Shown here: positions 1-10,134 of the stretch, piece by piece
Layout of the letters: the number at the start of each line of letters is the position of its first letter
How positions within the stretch are numbered: the first letter of the stretch is position 1
DNA from: an uncultured Acidobacteriota bacterium
GTDB lineage: Bacteria > Acidobacteriota > Blastocatellia > Pyrinomonadales > Pyrinomonadaceae
DNA length: 64,000 nt
Assembly (NCBI GenBank): GCA_937871585.1
Contig: CALMPJ010000102.1
Location: 1 to 64,000, forward strand
Reading direction: 5' to 3'
The notes under the pieces: model-generated
The model's input: only the letters and a program-made list of their open reading frames with translations
What the model was told of the DNA's origin: nothing
The model's database searches: none
Translations under genes and position numbers: made by a program

Positions 1-718
1 CATTCCCTCCGTTACTAGACCTCAACCACCACCATTCCGACGATGCCCCATTCGGACGAAAGATCGCAACATCTGTCTTCTGATCGCCGTCGAGGTCGAA
101 GACGGGAGCAGCGGCAACAGATGAGGTATTTGTCGTGTAAATGTAGTCGCCATTGGTCGATCCGTCACTATTAGCCGCATTTCCTGAGGCGTAGAACGTG
201 ACTTTTCCCTTGTAGGTCGCCGGTGCCGTCCATGTAAATGTCCATTGATTATGACCGAAGACATTCGGCAAAAACAGGCCACCATCGGTGTGGGCGACAT
301 ATGTCCGGTTGTTGGCAAATGTCTGTATTTGCGATCTCGGAGTTGTCTCACTTGGCAAGGTGTACGTGCCGGCACCGGCGCCAGTGCCGTCGATCACTGT
401 CATTTGAAAACCGAAATAGACGGCATCGGCCTGAGTTACCTTGACTGTGATCGGATACTGTTGGCCCGGACGCCAAACCGGCGGAACGTTGATAAAAGTG
501 ACCGATCCTTCGCCGGAATTAACGGGGAAGTTTGAATGACATGAAGTGCAATTGACCTCAGGCGGAGCGCTTGTGACAGGAACCGTCGGGCCGTCAGCCG
601 ATGCCGAAACTCGTTCGAGTGAAGCAGACGAACTTAGAACTAGAGCCAATACGCCAACAAAAAACAACGAAAGCACCGCTAGCTTTGTGAACAAAATTCC
701 ACGAGGTCTGATCTTCAT
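1..718 (-). CDS. Secreted CxxCH (choice-of-anchor-type) protein with FG-GAP repeat, 5' part
   Basis: The reading frame opens at the ATG at 718 and runs off the left edge without a stop, giving 239 residues. The N-terminus is a signal peptide (MKIRPRGILFTKLAVLSLFF, then a hydrophobic stretch and an Ala/Ser region). A haem-binding-type motif CTSCH follows, then a beta-rich region (VTQADAVYFGFQMTV, NQWTFTWTAPA) resembling the Reelin-like or choice-of-anchor V domains that often follow a CxxCH. At the truncated end the first FG-GAP unit begins (FDLDGDQKTDVAIFRPNG, then SSEWWW). That first unit closely resembles the first unit of the cytochrome peroxidase fusion at 58594-61416. A GGAG lies 9 bases before the ATG. 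Function is unknown; an exported, possibly c-haem protein is inferred. Confidence 0.8.
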   Translation of the reverse strand, partial: MKIRPRGILFTKLAVLSLFFVGVLALVLSSSASLERVSASADGPTVPVTSAPPEVNCTSCHSNFPVNSGEGSVTFINVPPVWRPGQQYPITVKVTQADAVYFGFQMTVIDGTGAGAGTYTLPSETTPRSQIQTFANNRTYVAHTDGGLFLPNVFGHNQWTFTWTAPATYKGKVTFYASGNAANSDGSTNGDYIYTTNTSSVAAAPVFDLDGDQKTDVAIFRPNGASSEWWWLRSSNGGN

Positions 719-831
719 GCTTTTTAACTCCGAGATGGACGAGAAACCTGTGATTTTGACGGTCGGAACGTACAAAAAGTCGAACAAGGTATATTTAAAC
801 GATAGGTCTTTGAGCGAGGTATTGTCAACGA

Positions 832-865
832 AAAAAGGGTCGAGCACGATGGCTCGACCCTTTTT
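832..865. terminator. Rho-independent terminator, bidirectional type
   Basis: A 14-bp perfect stem (aaaaagggtcgagc at 832-845 with its complement at 852-865) has a 6-base loop and A/T tracts on both sides. It lies just beyond the stop codon of the M36 protease gene, which reads leftward into it, and upstream of the CxxCH protein gene. Confidence 0.85.
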
Positions 866-908
866 GAATTATGTTCCGAATGATCTTACGACCATTCGGA
901 AGCGAGTG

Positions 909-3900
909 TTAGTTGCCCGAGTTGAAGATCAACGAGAAGCGACGAACCGAGCCTGTATCCAAGCTGGCGTTGTCAGAAATGTTGATCGTCCAGTTACCGT
1001 CACCGTTCTCTCCATCGAGTGCACTCAATGGATTGATCGGCGAAAAGTTACCGGTCGGGAACAAAAGTGCAGTGTTGCAGGTCGTCGGCGTTGGATTGCC
1101 CTGTGCGTCAACACTCGGGAAACCACCTTCGTCATTGAGAAGGATCGAACCCAAGTTGTTGTTGTTACAGCCAACAGTCGTTCCCGGAACGCCCGGACGA
1201 TCAAAGATCGTCACCGTAGGCGAACCATCGGGCGGGGTGACCTTAACGATAATGTCACCGATCCACGAGTGCGTGAGACCGCAATCGACGTCGCCTACAG
1301 TACCATCACAGGTTGCTCCCATCGGGACATTGAACGAGAAGTTCAAATCCGAAACGGTACCAACACCGGTCGCCGGAAGCACTATGTTAATGCCAGCCGG
1401 AGTGTTATCTGTAATGACAGTATTGCCGTCAAAGCTAACTGTAACGGCACCGCCGCCACCGCCACCAGCAACTGGCGGCAGGTATTTAGCCGGGACAGGA
1501 ACGTCTGTTGCTGTACCAAAGCTCGTTACCTGATATGCACCACCGGTTAGTTGGACATGCCACGTACCATTACGGTAAACAGCGATGTCGTCCGAACCGT
1601 CACCATTGTAGTCTCCCGGAACAGGGACGTCACCGTTTGCACCAAAGTTGGTAAAGGTGGTCGTGCCATCGGTCGACTTACGAATGATCCACTGCCCGGT
1701 TGTCGGACGGAAGACGCCAAGGTCATCCTTGTTGTCACCATCGAAGTCAGCGTGAGCGATACGGTCACCGGTTGCACCAAACGGATAAGCGTTGAAGTTG
1801 GTGGCCGGTGCTCCGGTTGGCTTAGCGATGTACCAAGTGTTCTCAGACGGACGGAAGACAGCCAAGTTGGTCTTGTTGTCTCCGTTGTCATCGAGTGCAA
1901 GAGGAATATCGGTCGGCAAACCGAACGGTTCAACGGTATTCGAACCATTGCCGCTGTTCAAGATGAACCACGTTCCGGTCGAAGGACGCCAGACCGCACG
2001 GTCTGCCTTTCCGTCGCCGTCGTAGTCGCCCGTCATCGGAATGTCATCCGGCAGACCCCATGAGGTGCCTGTGAATGTGAAGCCGTTGCTGTTCAAGACG
2101 AAGAAGTCGTTGTTAGCAGCATTAGCATCCGGACGGAACACAGCTGTGTCAGCCTTGCCGTCGCCATCGAAGTCTCCCGGAACGAGTGTATCCGTGGAGG
2201 TTCCCCAATTTAGAACAGCAAAACCGTCGGTCGAACGCTGGAGATACCAGTTGCCTTCGGTTGGACGGAATACAGACATATCTGTCTTGTTATCGCCATC
2301 GAAGTCAGCTCGTGGTTTCGGTGCAACTGCCGGGCCGCAAGGGCCTGTTCCAGGTGTACACTGTCCTGCTGGTAGCGTTCCTGTAAGCGTCAAGCCTGGC
2401 GTGGTGCTTGCCGTGTTGAACGAGAACTGAGTGAACTGAGTTCCTGTCTGTGCACGTTGGACACCGATCGTTGCGCTCAAACCATTAGCGTTAGGTGCGA
2501 TACCGGTCTGTACATAGAGGTACTTGATCGTGCTCGAACCTTCGGTGAACTCGACAGCGTAGTTCAGGTTGAGTGCTGCGCCATCAGGCTCAGCAAAGTG
2601 AACCGTACGCCACTCGACGTAGAACTTACGAGTCGGAGCCGTTCCGGTCGTGTTGGTATAGATACCACCACCGGTCGTTGCGACGGTCGTTGAGATCTGA
2701 TCATCCCAGTTCGGGGCCAATGTTGGATTCGTCGCACCCGACGCTGCCGGAAGAGCAGTGTTGGTAAACGTCGTTGCAGCTGTGTTGTTGATACCGATCA
2801 ATCCGTTGGTGCTAGCACTCATCGAAGTGACAGGAACATCATAAACAGTCGAAGCCCAACCCGCAGGTAAAGTGATCGCAACGGTTGCGTCATCAGCCTG
2901 TGAACCGGCAACCAAAACGCCGCCAGCCGGGATCGTAGCACCTGTTCCCGAAGCGAATGTGTAGGCATTACCAGGAATACCAACAGGCAACGAGAAGTTT
3001 GCAACGACAGGCGAACCGCCACCGCCGCCGGTGTAGCTGATCGAGATCGAGAAGCTAGCCGACGTGTAGCAAGCAACAGTGTTGTCAAGCGAAACCTGGA
3101 ATGGCGTCGTGTTGACAGCACCCTGCTGGCCAGCGGTCATGTTCGGATAAGCCGAATTTGCTTGTGTAACCGTGACACCAGGTGTCGTGGTCGAAAGAAC
3201 TGCGGAGATGCCTGTTGCGGCGTCTGCCGAGTTGTTGTTGATCGTGAAGTTAATGGTATTACATTCGTTTGGCTCAAGCAGATTGTTGCCTGAGGTAACG
3301 GTTGCGGTACCAGCTCCAACGGTCGGTGAATCGAACGCCTCGGTAACAGCCGTCGACGATTGTGTGCTTGCTGAGAAGCCCATACCGTGACGACGCATAC
3401 CTTCGCGAACGTCAGCAGCGTCGGCAGCAGCTTCTGGAGCCACAGCCTGTGCCTGTGCAGCCGCGATGATAGCGTCACGTTCTTGGAGGAACATAGGGTT
3501 GATCGGAGCAAGCTTCATACCGTCCGTAACTGCCTGAAGTATGTCGCGCGTACCAACCGTGAAGCCCTTACGAGCTACATAGAGACCACGAACTTCCCAA
3601 AGAGCGTTCTTCCAGATCTCACCAGCATTGTGTACCTGCGAGCAGTTGCCCGAAGTAGCGATCGCCGGGCTCCGCGGAAAAGCACTGGAAACAGCCGTTG
3701 TGGTCGTTCCGAGGGTGGTATCGCAGCCTGCAGTCAAGTGGCCAAGGGGCAGCGGGTTGTGCGGGCGATTCATCGGGCCGCCGGTCGATGCCTTAACGGC
3801 GGTCGGGAAGCGGCGAATACCGTAGTAGTTGTTAGCAAAACCAGCCGACAAACCTAACAGTGAGTAACCACCGAGACCATGAACGCCAAGCGGATTGTCT

Positions 3901-5645
3901 GTGGGTTCTGCAGTCATTACGTGAGCGTACCAGTCGCCCCAGCCTTCGCCCATCATTCCGCCTTGGTTGCCAAGACCGCTGCCGTTTCCGTGCAGACGAT
4001 TCGAAACACCGTGCGAAACTTCGTGAATAACGATGTGTGCATCAGCCGTACCGTCGCGGTCAGGTGTCGGGCTGGTCCACAAGAACATCTGCATACGTCC
4101 GCGGCCGCCGTCAGCCGGCGTTGCGAAGTTAGCATTGTTAGTTCCGGACGAATCTTGACCTTCTGACGAAACACGGTCATTGCCGAGTCCCATGCCGGTG
4201 AAGTTCGTGTTCTGGAAGTTGCGAGCAGCTTCCGTAAAGCCCGCGAGGTAAAGCGTATCGTGGTGGAGGTTCATGATGTAGAACATCTGAATCACAGCAC
4301 CGCGTTGTGCCTGAGCCGTAAGCGGGTCGTCGCCAGGTGCCGGCGATCCCGGCGGTGGATTCCAAGTCGACGTGAACGTACGATTCGGCGATCCAACAGG
4401 GATAGATGCAGCGTCAACACCGTTAACGCCATCGCGGTCGATACCCGCTTCGTTCGAGTTACCGTCGGTAATGTTCGAACCGTCAATGATCCAGCCGTTT
4501 TGGTTGAATGTGTTTGGAGCTTCGTTACCGATCAAAGTGACGTTGGTGCGAGTTCCAAGTACGCCTTGCGTGTTTGCTGCAGGGTCGCTGGATGGACCAC
4601 CGTAAGGTGATAGCGGTGCAGCATGGTCAGCTACGTTGATGTATGCAGTTGGATTTGCGTAAACCTGATAGGTTGCCGACTGTGATTGATCATCAGTGAT
4701 GTTCTTGTGCCAAAGTGTGACACCTGTGTTTGCATCTACGATCACGTAATACGCATTGACCGGCTGCCAGATCAGAACGCGCCATGCAGGTACTGCGATG
4801 CCGGGCTCGGTCGGGAAGTACATTTTCTCAGCCGTAGTTGCCCAATCGCCGCTACCAAATACGACCTTGAGGTCTGAAGATTCAGAAGCGTTACGAGTGG
4901 TGTCATTTACAGTCAATCTGTACTTGATGTGCTCAGCTGCCAATCGAACTGCGGTTCCGGCGTCACCAAAGTCACGCGAAACGTTGTTATAGTCGAGGCC
5001 CGGCGCCAAGTTGTTGATGACACGAATGATCTCGCCGGACTTGGGGAAACCAGCCTTGACTTCGGCACGGAATACCGGAACACCGCCGATCTTCTGCTCG
5101 AGGTGAGCATAGGAAAGGTCGCCGTTCGGATTCGTGTAGTCAGCTGCTACTTCGAGACCGTCGATCTGTTCGTTGTTAACGCCGATCAGATCCTGATGTC
5201 CGCGGATGAATTCGCGAAGAATCGTCGAGCGTTTTTCATTTGAAGGACGTGAGAGCCACTCGACTCGAGCTGCATAAACGTCCGGCGTGATAACTTCAGG
5301 TGTGCGAATGTCGGTGTTGTATTCGACCTTCGCCGTCGGAAGTTGTTGTTTGAGGGCCTCCTCACCGCGAACGAAGCGGTCTCGGATATCAGCGACGAAC
5401 GAAGCGTCACGGCCATATCGTTGGCGGTACATTTCGAGTTCGTCTAACCCCGTTTTGTCTTCTCGAATATCCCACATTTTGGGGATGTCCGCATCAAGGC
5501 TGGTCGTACGCTGGATCAAACCAGTGCCGCTGCCTGCCTTCGAGCGGTTAAAGTTCGGCAGCACCGCGAGTGCGGTGATCACGCCGAGAACCAATAAACA
5601 CAGTAAAATTCCACTGCGCTTATCGCTACTTAAACGTCTTTGCAT
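909..5645 (-). CDS. Secreted M36 (fungalysin-type) zinc metalloprotease with FG-GAP repeats and P-domain
   Basis: 1578 residues, predicted to be exported and to hydrolyse protein outside the cell. Order: signal peptide or anchor (hydrophobic residues about 12-30); FTP/PepSY-like propeptide (about 150-240, with DYTNPNGDLSYAHLEQ); M36 catalytic domain with zinc motif HEVSH at 541-545 and the third ligand E567 in GEGWGDWYA; CARDB-like and other beta domains (about 770-1100); six FG-GAP/VCBS units (about 1114-1385) with DxDGDxxxD calcium-type loops; a Gly-rich linker; and a C-terminal proprotein-convertase P domain (about 1403-1578, with LTHSWIGDIIVKVTPP and GDGNWTINISD). A strong AGGAGGG (5653-5659) fixes the ATG at 5645. 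A paralogue lies immediately upstream on the same strand. The last FG-GAP unit is shortened. Family assignment is firm; the substrate is unknown. Confidence 0.93.
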   Translation of the reverse strand: MQRRLSSDKRSGILLCLLVLGVITALAVLPNFNRSKAGSGTGLIQRTTSLDADIPKMWDIREDKTGLDELEMYRQRYGRDASFVADIRDRFVRGEEALKQQLPTAKVEYNTDIRTPEVITPDVYAARVEWLSRPSNEKRSTILREFIRGHQDLIGVNNEQIDGLEVAADYTNPNGDLSYAHLEQKIGGVPVFRAEVKAGFPKSGEIIRVINNLAPGLDYNNVSRDFGDAGTAVRLAAEHIKYRLTVNDTTRNASESSDLKVVFGSGDWATTAEKMYFPTEPGIAVPAWRVLIWQPVNAYYVIVDANTGVTLWHKNITDDQSQSATYQVYANPTAYINVADHAAPLSPYGGPSSDPAANTQGVLGTRTNVTLIGNEAPNTFNQNGWIIDGSNITDGNSNEAGIDRDGVNGVDAASIPVGSPNRTFTSTWNPPPGSPAPGDDPLTAQAQRGAVIQMFYIMNLHHDTLYLAGFTEAARNFQNTNFTGMGLGNDRVSSEGQDSSGTNNANFATPADGGRGRMQMFLWTSPTPDRDGTADAHIVIHEVSHGVSNRLHGNGSGLGNQGGMMGEGWGDWYAHVMTAEPTDNPLGVHGLGGYSLLGLSAGFANNYYGIRRFPTAVKASTGGPMNRPHNPLPLGHLTAGCDTTLGTTTTAVSSAFPRSPAIATSGNCSQVHNAGEIWKNALWEVRGLYVARKGFTVGTRDILQAVTDGMKLAPINPMFLQERDAIIAAAQAQAVAPEAAADAADVREGMRRHGMGFSASTQSSTAVTEAFDSPTVGAGTATVTSGNNLLEPNECNTINFTINNNSADAATGISAVLSTTTPGVTVTQANSAYPNMTAGQQGAVNTTPFQVSLDNTVACYTSASFSISISYTGGGGGSPVVANFSLPVGIPGNAYTFASGTGATIPAGGVLVAGSQADDATVAITLPAGWASTVYDVPVTSMSASTNGLIGINNTAATTFTNTALPAASGATNPTLAPNWDDQISTTVATTGGGIYTNTTGTAPTRKFYVEWRTVHFAEPDGAALNLNYAVEFTEGSSTIKYLYVQTGIAPNANGLSATIGVQRAQTGTQFTQFSFNTASTTPGLTLTGTLPAGQCTPGTGPCGPAVAPKPRADFDGDNKTDMSVFRPTEGNWYLQRSTDGFAVLNWGTSTDTLVPGDFDGDGKADTAVFRPDANAANNDFFVLNSNGFTFTGTSWGLPDDIPMTGDYDGDGKADRAVWRPSTGTWFILNSGNGSNTVEPFGLPTDIPLALDDNGDNKTNLAVFRPSENTWYIAKPTGAPATNFNAYPFGATGDRIAHADFDGDNKDDLGVFRPTTGQWIIRKSTDGTTTFTNFGANGDVPVPGDYNGDGSDDIAVYRNGTWHVQLTGGAYQVTSFGTATDVPVPAKYLPPVAGGGGGGAVTVSFDGNTVITDNTPAGINIVLPATGVGTVSDLNFSFNVPMGATCDGTVGDVDCGLTHSWIGDIIVKVTPPDGSPTVTIFDRPGVPGTTVGCNNNNLGSILLNDEGGFPSVDAQGNPTPTTCNTALLFPTGNFSPINPLSALDGENGDGNWTINISDNASLDTGSVRRFSLIFNSGN

Positions 5646-5902
5646 TTTGAAGCCCTCCTAAAAGCTTAAATGTTCTAAAGGTACGTCACTTTTCCGTACG
5701 GACCTGGGAAAGCCGGAAACACAATAGCCTTGCTGCCAAATAAAGTGGCAACGAGATCATTGATAAAGCTAGACCCTTAGATCGATCAAAATTTTGAAAA
5801 GTAAACGTAGTAAAATTATCAAAAAAGCGCCATACAGTCAACGAAAACAGACCATTTATCGCGCATTTTTGTAATTCGAGCCTTATCGAAGCATTACAGA
5901 AA

Positions 5903-8900
5903 TCAATGAGCGGAGAACTTTGGAACTGGCACGTCATTCGGCAGACCGAACTGTAGGGCCAGGAATCCGGACGTAGAACGATTTAAATACCAGACACCCG
6001 ATCGATAAACCGCGAGATCCTCTTTTCCGTCGCCATCGAAATCGCCGGGCGTAGGGACATCGCCATTTATCCCGAACGGTACGATCACATATTGGCCGTT
6101 CGAGCTATTTTGGCGATACCAAGTACCATCCGACGGCCTAAAAACAGCGATGTCGGTCTTAGCGTCACCATCGAAATCGCCCGGAACCGGAATGTCCGAA
6201 CTTAAACCAAATTGAAATGCCGAAAATTGACCGTTGCTACTGTTTAGTCGATACCAAACGCCTGTCGATGGCCTCCAAACCGCTAGGTCTGCATGGCCGT
6301 CGCCTTCGTAATCGCCAGTCAGCGGAACGTCGCCATTCAAGCCAAATTGAGTTATTCCTACGGAGCCATTAGAACTATTGAGCCAATACCAAACGCCGCT
6401 CGAAGGTCGGAAAACCACAATGTCGTCACGACCGTCACCGTCACGGTCGCCGGCTGTCGGTATATCTCCGTTCGTGCCAAACGGCGTCACCGAAAATGTG
6501 CCGTTGCTGCTGTTTAGGCGATACCAATTGCCGTCGGACGGCCGCCAGACTGCGATATCAGCTTTTGTGTCACCATCGAAATCGCCCGGAGTTGGAACAT
6601 CGGTGGAAAGTCCGAATTGCGTCGAGGTGTAGCCGTTTGTTGATCGAAGCAGGTGCCAGACTCGATCGCTTGGGCGAAATACTGAGACGTCGGTTCGCGA
6701 ATCACCATCGAAATCAGCACGTGCACTGCCAAAATTATCAATAATTACGCACTGGTAGTTTCCGACGACTTGAATGTTATCGATGTGCCAGCCGCCATTT
6801 GCAGGAGCAGTATTGTTATCCGCACCAAACCGCCATCTTAGCCTGACGATCTGTCCCGCGGCCGCTGCCGGTAAGGTCGCAACTGTCGTGATCCAGCCAT
6901 TTGATGTGCCCTGCCACGCCGGCCGATTGGCGAGCGGATTGTTTGTTCCATTAGCAAGCGAGCCGTTGTAGCCGTTTAGCCGGAAGCTTCCACCAGCAGT
7001 GATTATGTCATTCCAATCTCCGGTCGGACCAATTGTGATCTCAAGCACTGCACCGTCCCATCCGGCTTCGGTCAAGAAGCGATGACGGAACGAGACCTCG
7101 GCAGACGGCGACGCTATGTTGAAGATCTCAGATGTAAGATCGGTTCCGCCCCCGACGCTGTCGGGATTTAGTGCAAATGCAGAATTTGGCGAAGATTCAG
7201 ATACATTTGAAACCGTAACAAAGCCAATGCCGTTATTGATCGTCGTCGAGAACCAATTCGCCGGAATATTCGGAGCCGTAACCGAGTCAAAATTCTGCGT
7301 CCCCGCAATCACAGGCGCACCGACAACGAGAGGTCGCGTGAATGTCACCGGCCCGAGGCTGCTGGTCACATTCAAGGCTAATTGAATCGTGCTTCCACAA
7401 GTCGAACTGCTTGGCACTGTGTAACTTACAGGCAGCGTAACGGTACTGCCGTTTGTGATCGTGCCATAGTTTGCGGAGCCGTTACCCGGAATTGAAAGTG
7501 TTACATTCGACGCTGTAGCGCCAGTGAAGTTGCCAAGCGGAATATTCAGCGTCACGGTTTCGCCAATGTCAGGGTAGCCGTTGGGAAACCCGATCGGATC
7601 ACTGACGGTGAAGCCGGGTGATTGAACTAGATTCGGAGCGTCAAATGCTTCGGTAACTCGTGCATTCCCAGAGCCGCTGCCGACATTCTGGATCGATGCA
7701 CTCAAGCCCAGGCCCCTCGTAGCAAAGCCAGCCCAAACATCGGCGACATCAGAGGCGGCTTCGGGTGCAACAGAGCTTGCTTGTGCTGCAGCTAGGATCG
7801 CGTCACGCGAATTGAGGAAATTTGGACCGAGAGGCGACAGTTTCATGCCGTCGGTCACAAGCTGCAAGGCCTTTCGATTGCCGGCTGCCCAGCCAAGACG
7901 AGCGATGAACTTGGCTCGTACTTCCCACAGCATCGAACTCCAGATCTCGCCAAGATTGTGCACTTGATCCGCGGTCGTTGAGCCAAACGGTCCACGGCCA
8001 TAGGCTCCGTCATTAATGTTGAATTGCGTCTGATCGGCGTCGGCAAATGTTAGCGGATTGTGCGGGCGATCCTCGAACCGGAACGATCTAACAGCCAACG
8101 GAAATCGCCGTATCCCATAGTAATAATTGGTGTTATAGCCGCTGAATGCCTGAAATGTAAGATAGCCGCCGATCGTGTGAATGCCCTCGATCGGCTCATT
8201 CGGGTCGCTGAGTAGGGACTTGGCATAGAAATCGGACCAACCTTCGCCCATGCCGCGAGACATATTGATCGTAAGGCCGCTGGCATTGCCGTGCAGTCGA
8301 TTTGACAGTCCGTGCGTTAGCTCGTGAATAGCAACATCCGCGTCCAGTGCTCCGTCAAGATCAGGCTCCGGGCCGGTCCAGATGAACATCTGCATTCGAC
8401 CTTGATTACCATCGGTCAATGTCGCGAAATTGCCGCCGTTCGAGCCTGTACAGTCTTGAGCTTCGGCAGAAATACGGTCATTTCCTGCGCCGCCGCGACC
8501 GAAGTTGTTGTTCTGAAAGTTTGCCGCCTGCTCGGTAAAGCCAAGGCGATAAGTTTCGTCGTGATACCAATTGGTAATGTAAAAAAGCTGCGTAACCGAT
8601 GCCTTTTGGTACTCGATCAACGCCGGTGCATTGCCCGTCGTATTGCATGTGCCGGGCAATTGTCCCGCAGGCAACGGCGGTTCGCCGGCGTCAGGAACTC
8701 CCGAAGGATTGCCGGGATTGATCGAGAAATCGAATACGCGATTCGTTGTCGGCACCGGCTTTCCGTTCACATCGATGCCGTTCGGATTGTCACGGTCAAC
8801 GCCGGCCTCGACCGCATTTCCCTCGGTCGTATTTACGCCATCGGTGATCCAGCCGAGGTCGTTGAACGTGTACGGCGGCTCATTTCCTATTCGAGTGATG

Positions 8901-9991
8901 ACCGAACGAGCGGCCCGGAACGCCTGTGCCGCATTGGGCGATAGCGGTCCGGGCGTGTACGGATTTGGACTGTCGCCGACGTTTACCATTGAATTGGGGT
9001 TTGCCCAAATTCGATACGTCGCCGGTTGGGTTTGATGCTCGACGAGATTCTTACGCCACAAAAGCGTACCGTCACGGGAATCGACGATGACGTAATAAGC
9101 GTCATTCTGCAGCCAAAACAGGACTTTCCACGCCGGAACTGCGACGCCGGCCTCGATCGGGAAGTAGAGCTTTTCAGCGGTCGATACGTATTTGCCTTCA
9201 CCAAACACGATCTTTGAATTCTGGCCGTCGATCTCTCGAATTTTGGCATTTAGAATCGCGGAAGCGTCAAATGCGATGTGTGTCGAAGCATTCGAAACCG
9301 CATCTCGAACCGATCCAAAGTCTGAAGAAGTGGCGGCATTTGTCGTTTCAGGCAGAAGATTGTTAATGATGCGAACGATCTCACCGCGGCGTGTCAGTGC
9401 CGTTTTCACCTCGCCTTGGAACACCGGAGTACCGTCAATTGATTGCCGCAAAGTAACAAATGAAAGGTTGCCGTCAGGGTTTGTGTAATCTGCGATGGTA
9501 TCAAGTGATGCGATCTCTGATGTCCGAAGCCCAATTAAGTCGGTGTTCTCGGTCAGGTAGCGTCTTAGGATCTGATGATTATTGCCCGCTGACATTTGTT
9601 GCGGCCCGTTGAGAAATGAGCGTCCATTCTCGGCGTTGGTTCCGATGATCTCGGGGAGGTTCATCAGGTCGCCAAATTCCACCTTTAAAGTCGGAACGCT
9701 TCGCCGTAACTGATTCTCAGCATTGATGATACGGTCACGAAGATCGGCACCGTCAACAGCGTTTCTGCCGGCATCGGCCCGATATAAAAGTCGCCGTTCA
9801 GCCACCGATTTGTCGCTTCGAATATCATAGTTAGGGAATTGCGATCGCATCGTTGTTGCCCCGACGGCTGCTCGTGATCGTGAGAACGGCACCAGTACTG
9901 CCGCGATCGCTGCCAAGATGAGGAAAAGTAGAACGACGGAACTTCTGTAAAGCGATGATAGTGCGATTGGGCTGGAGACTGAGCGTTTCAT
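5903..9991 (-). CDS. Secreted M36 (fungalysin-type) zinc metalloprotease, second paralogue, with FG-GAP repeats
   Basis: 1362 residues from the ATG at 9991, which begins MKRSVSSPIALSSLYRSS followed by a hydrophobic signal segment. A TTG at 10057 would add 22 residues and has no ribosome binding site. Order: FTP-type propeptide (DYTNPDGNLSFVTLRQ); M36 catalytic domain with HELTH at 556-560 and ligand E583 in GEGWSDFYA; CARDB-like domain (about 800-900); a MAM or immune-inhibitor-A-like beta domain (FNIASPSAEVSFRHRF to GGWHIDNIQVV); and six FG-GAP units (1093-1362). The protein stops after the sixth, shortened unit and has no P domain, unlike its neighbour at 909-5645. The two share the propeptide and catalytic domains and differ in the middle and at the C-terminus, which fits tandem duplication followed by module exchange. 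Confidence 0.93.
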   Translation of the reverse strand: MKRSVSSPIALSSLYRSSVVLLFLILAAIAAVLVPFSRSRAAVGATTMRSQFPNYDIRSDKSVAERRLLYRADAGRNAVDGADLRDRIINAENQLRRSVPTLKVEFGDLMNLPEIIGTNAENGRSFLNGPQQMSAGNNHQILRRYLTENTDLIGLRTSEIASLDTIADYTNPDGNLSFVTLRQSIDGTPVFQGEVKTALTRRGEIVRIINNLLPETTNAATSSDFGSVRDAVSNASTHIAFDASAILNAKIREIDGQNSKIVFGEGKYVSTAEKLYFPIEAGVAVPAWKVLFWLQNDAYYVIVDSRDGTLLWRKNLVEHQTQPATYRIWANPNSMVNVGDSPNPYTPGPLSPNAAQAFRAARSVITRIGNEPPYTFNDLGWITDGVNTTEGNAVEAGVDRDNPNGIDVNGKPVPTTNRVFDFSINPGNPSGVPDAGEPPLPAGQLPGTCNTTGNAPALIEYQKASVTQLFYITNWYHDETYRLGFTEQAANFQNNNFGRGGAGNDRISAEAQDCTGSNGGNFATLTDGNQGRMQMFIWTGPEPDLDGALDADVAIHELTHGLSNRLHGNASGLTINMSRGMGEGWSDFYAKSLLSDPNEPIEGIHTIGGYLTFQAFSGYNTNYYYGIRRFPLAVRSFRFEDRPHNPLTFADADQTQFNINDGAYGRGPFGSTTADQVHNLGEIWSSMLWEVRAKFIARLGWAAGNRKALQLVTDGMKLSPLGPNFLNSRDAILAAAQASSVAPEAASDVADVWAGFATRGLGLSASIQNVGSGSGNARVTEAFDAPNLVQSPGFTVSDPIGFPNGYPDIGETVTLNIPLGNFTGATASNVTLSIPGNGSANYGTITNGSTVTLPVSYTVPSSSTCGSTIQLALNVTSSLGPVTFTRPLVVGAPVIAGTQNFDSVTAPNIPANWFSTTINNGIGFVTVSNVSESSPNSAFALNPDSVGGGTDLTSEIFNIASPSAEVSFRHRFLTEAGWDGAVLEITIGPTGDWNDIITAGGSFRLNGYNGSLANGTNNPLANRPAWQGTSNGWITTVATLPAAAAGQIVRLRWRFGADNNTAPANGGWHIDNIQVVGNYQCVIIDNFGSARADFDGDSRTDVSVFRPSDRVWHLLRSTNGYTSTQFGLSTDVPTPGDFDGDTKADIAVWRPSDGNWYRLNSSNGTFSVTPFGTNGDIPTAGDRDGDGRDDIVVFRPSSGVWYWLNSSNGSVGITQFGLNGDVPLTGDYEGDGHADLAVWRPSTGVWYRLNSSNGQFSAFQFGLSSDIPVPGDFDGDAKTDIAVFRPSDGTWYRQNSSNGQYVIVPFGINGDVPTPGDFDGDGKEDLAVYRSGVWYLNRSTSGFLALQFGLPNDVPVPKFSAH

Positions 9992-10134
9992 AAATAAAGC
10001 GAAACTTGAACGGCGTTTAGCGAAAGGCGTTCGATTTAATACACTAGACAGAGCCAAACATTGGTTGGCGACACGATTTTCGGATTTAACGTAGATTTTA
10101 GCACTACTTTGTCCGAGGTCAATGCATATTTCTT

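Noticed and set aside
546-1550. Long plus-strand open frame of 334 codons
   Set aside because: It is antisense to the M36 gene and the CxxCH gene, crosses a terminator, and its translation is Arg/Thr-rich with no domain. The high GC third positions of the real gene create it.
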